A DNA stretch of 6,567 nucleotides from contig JAGSHJ010000171.1 in assembly GCA_023954595.1 (NCBI GenBank), positions 1-6,567 of the forward strand. The letters run 5' to 3'. Positions 4,866-6,567 of this stretch are shown here, piece after piece. The stretch is from Bacteriovoracaceae bacterium. Lineage in GTDB: Bacteria; Bdellovibrionota; Bacteriovoracia; Bacteriovoracales; Bacteriovoracaceae. Positions within the stretch are counted from its first letter, which is position 1; each line of letters starts with the position of its first letter. The notes under the pieces are model-generated. The model was given only the letters and a program-made list of their open reading frames with translations, ran no database searches and was not told where the DNA came from. A program made the position numbers and the translations under genes.

Positions 4866-6011
4866 ATGTTATCTGTTAAGACTATTTTTATATTTAGCCA
4901 AGCATTGTTGGCGGCTGGCAATTGGGCCCTGTTATCCTATCTGGCAAGAAACTTTCCCGTCGAGGCCACTGGAGAGTATAATTTAGTACTCGCCACCTTA
5001 AGTCCGATTTTTATTTTCTTCTCACTTCATCTGAAAAATCACTATCTTAGTGAGCCTAAGAGTTCATTTCCACTCTATGTAGCAACAAGAAGTCTTTCTT
5101 TAATCGCTATTTTGGTCCTGGCCTTTGTTGTTGGTAGTTGGATGGGAATAGTAAATCAGTTCTTTTGGGGAGTGTTTCTTTTAAAAACTTCGGAAGTCTT
5201 GTTTGAATTGCCCTTTATGTATGAGCATAAGAAGTCTCATCTAGGCCTGGCATGTACACGTCATATAATAAGGACAGTATTTGTTTACTCTCTCCTTATA
5301 TATATGCTGGAGAGTGGGCAAGGTGTAATTGCATCATTTGCTCTTCCGGCCTGTCTAAGTGTTGTCGCCACCATCTTTTATATCAAATTTAAAACTCATA
5401 AAGATGATTGGGGCGTTAAGGTGAGTGAGATAGTCGAGTTGTGTAAAATTACAGCACCTCTAGGAGGTGGCGCTTCTCTATTAAGTCTCAATGTATCGCT
5501 ACCTAGAATCTATCTGGCATTTCTACTAGGTAAGGAGGCAACCGCTGTTTATTCCGTCTCATTTGCTTTCTATTCAGTGTGGCAACTTTTCTTCAATAGT
5601 TATCTAAATGCTTTGTTGCCAAAGTTTAGGTCTATAACTCTTAAAGAGAAGCTTCTTATTCCACTTGTTTTGTTTGGGATTGGAGCTATCGTATTTTCAA
5701 TTTTTGACGAGTATCTCTATATTACTCTTTTTGGTGCAAGCTATAGTGTCGCAACTGAGCTAACCCCAGGTCTTTTGATTAGCATCCTATTATCTTTTTT
5801 CAGTAGCTTTCTCTTTTACGAATTTTTATCTAGAGGGGAATACAAGGTTCATTTCTTTCTGAACTTTTTGGCCTTGTTGGCCAATGGACTTATGTTGGCC
5901 CCACTAATTATGGGGATGGGGATAGCTGCGGCTTATTATGCTTGGGCGATTGCTGTTGGAGTTCAGTGCATGCTCTATCTTTGGAAGCTCAGGAGAATTG
6001 AAAATGCATGA
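4866..6011 (+). CDS. Wzx-like lipid-linked oligosaccharide flippase (MOP/PST superfamily)
   Basis: A 381-residue integral membrane protein, predicted to move undecaprenyl-pyrophosphate-linked glycan units across the inner membrane. By eye there are 11-12 hydrophobic helices (for example about 5-25, 38-57, 72-92, 132-148, 153-173, 226-247, 263-280, 300-318, 328-346 and 350-371). The stretch from 198 to 239 (PLGGGASLLSLN, VSLPRIYLAFLLG, AVYSVSFAFYSV) matches the mid-protein pattern of Wzx/PST flippases: a polar helix, an Asn followed by 'P-R', then Leu-Gly and an aromatic/Ser helix. It is at the short end for Wzx, which usually has 400-480 residues. GGGAG at 4854-4858 with a 7-base spacer supports the ATG at 4866. 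It diverges from the sugar-synthesis operon and overlaps the next gene by 8 bases. Family assignment good; substrate inferred from the neighbours. Confidence 0.82.
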   Translation: MLSVKTIFIFSQALLAAGNWALLSYLARNFPVEATGEYNLVLATLSPIFIFFSLHLKNHYLSEPKSSFPLYVATRSLSLIAILVLAFVVGSWMGIVNQFFWGVFLLKTSEVLFELPFMYEHKKSHLGLACTRHIIRTVFVYSLLIYMLESGQGVIASFALPACLSVVATIFYIKFKTHKDDWGVKVSEIVELCKITAPLGGGASLLSLNVSLPRIYLAFLLGKEATAVYSVSFAFYSVWQLFFNSYLNALLPKFRSITLKEKLLIPLVLFGIGAIVFSIFDEYLYITLFGASYSVATELTPGLLISILLSFFSSFLFYEFLSRGEYKVHFFLNFLALLANGLMLAPLIMGMGIAAAYYAWAIAVGVQCMLYLWKLRRIENA

Positions 6012-6567
6012 CCAGTTTGCCACAACATGCTGGACACTAATTGCTTTTTCAATTGTGGCCTTAAAGCTCATTAAATCTAAAAGTAGTGATCCGATCGGCT
6101 ATATACTTTTCTTTTATTTCTTTTTTGGATTTGGCCCTGTCATTAATTACTTAATGGGCATGCCCATCTACTTTGGAATCGTCCAAGAGAATATTGCTAA
6201 TGCCAGTATGATCATGTGTATAGGGATTGCAAGTCTAGGTATTCCTCATTTAATCACACGGGACCCATCTCTGGTTCCAGATAATAGTAAGAGTGAGCCC
6301 CATAATTGGGAAGCTTTGAAAATTGCATTGATCGTTAGCATCGGCTACGGAGTAGTAAAGTGTCTTTTAATGTTGCCTCTAAGAGCTCAGGGAGCGTCTA
6401 AGATTGCTATGATTAACATTGCACTTCCTCAGCTTCACTATGTTTATCTTCTGCTACAAATGTATTTCTGTGCATTCTACTTTAGTGCAACCAGAGTCTC
6501 TGGCCTAAAAAGACCTTTTTGGATCAATGTGATGGTCTATGTTGCTTACTGTCTAATTGTTGGCGAG
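6004..6567 (+). CDS. Partial polytopic membrane protein, probable O-antigen/repeat-unit polymerase (Wzy-like)
   Basis: An open reading frame of 188 codons with no stop before the window edge. It starts at the ATG at 6004, 8 bases upstream of the end of the flippase gene (ATGCATGA overlap), with AGGAG at 5991-5995 and an 8-base spacer, so translation is likely coupled. Hydrophobic helices are visible at about 8-23, 31-51, 66-84, 104-124, 137-160 and 172-188; loops carry charged segments such as 85-103. The helix spacing and the position directly after a flippase suit a Wzy polymerase, which joins lipid-linked repeat units on the periplasmic face and usually has 10-14 helices. Wzy proteins are too divergent to identify by motif, and I see no diagnostic residues, so the function rests on context. 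An O-antigen ligase-like or other exported-glycan membrane protein is possible. Confidence 0.75.
   Translation, partial: MHDQFATTCWTLIAFSIVALKLIKSKSSDPIGYILFFYFFFGFGPVINYLMGMPIYFGIVQENIANASMIMCIGIASLGIPHLITRDPSLVPDNSKSEPHNWEALKIALIVSIGYGVVKCLLMLPLRAQGASKIAMINIALPQLHYVYLLLQMYFCAFYFSATRVSGLKRPFWINVMVYVAYCLIVGE

Noticed and set aside
1..6567. tRNA, rRNA, CRISPR array, insertion sequence or phage gene
   Set aside because: No cloverleaf, regular spaced repeats, transposase motifs or terminal inverted repeats were seen.

Overview
The window is an AT-rich chromosomal segment from a Gram-negative-type bacterium. It carries surface-glycan genes next to two unrelated genes. A lipoprotein signal, a Wzx-like flippase and a probable Wzy-like polymerase point to a didermic cell. 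The overall look (AT-rich, compact, a family variant of the abasic-site protein starting Met-Cys-Phe-Ser) would fit a Bdellovibrio/Halobacteriovorax-like lineage, but this is an impression and not something the sequence proves.

Left part (31-1144, minus strand): a very small Tyr/Asp/Glu-rich predicted lipoprotein, preceded by an SRAP-family (YedK/HMCES) protein that crosslinks abasic sites in single-stranded DNA. An intrinsic terminator at 1178-1204 separates these two from the glycan operon.

Centre (1186-4700, minus strand): a two-gene operon whose genes overlap by one base (TAATG). The first gene encodes a soluble, retaining-type UDP-GlcNAc 4,6-dehydratase (PglF/CapD/WbpM type, SMK rather than SYK triad, no membrane domain). 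The second encodes one 771-residue chain made of three complete enzymes: a monotopic phosphoglycosyltransferase (PglC type), a left-handed beta-helix N-acetyltransferase (PglD/NeuD type) and a PLP sugar aminotransferase (PglE/DegT type). Together the two chains hold every activity needed to convert UDP-GlcNAc into a UDP-2,4-diacetamido-2,4,6-trideoxyhexose (most simply UDP-N,N'-diacetylbacillosamine) and load it onto undecaprenyl phosphate. A strong Shine-Dalgarno and ATG sit inside the coding sequence exactly at the acetyltransferase/aminotransferase junction, so a separate aminotransferase may also be made.

Right part (4866-6567, plus strand): a divergently transcribed flippase gene, overlapped by 8 bases by a multi-membrane protein that runs off the window and is probably the repeat-unit polymerase. 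The 165-base divergent intergenic region holds overlapping promoter candidates for both directions and an imperfect inverted repeat. The layout suggests that the minus-strand operon makes the first, lipid-linked sugar of a repeat unit, and that the plus-strand operon flips and polymerises it (Wzx/Wzy route to O-antigen, capsule or exopolysaccharide).
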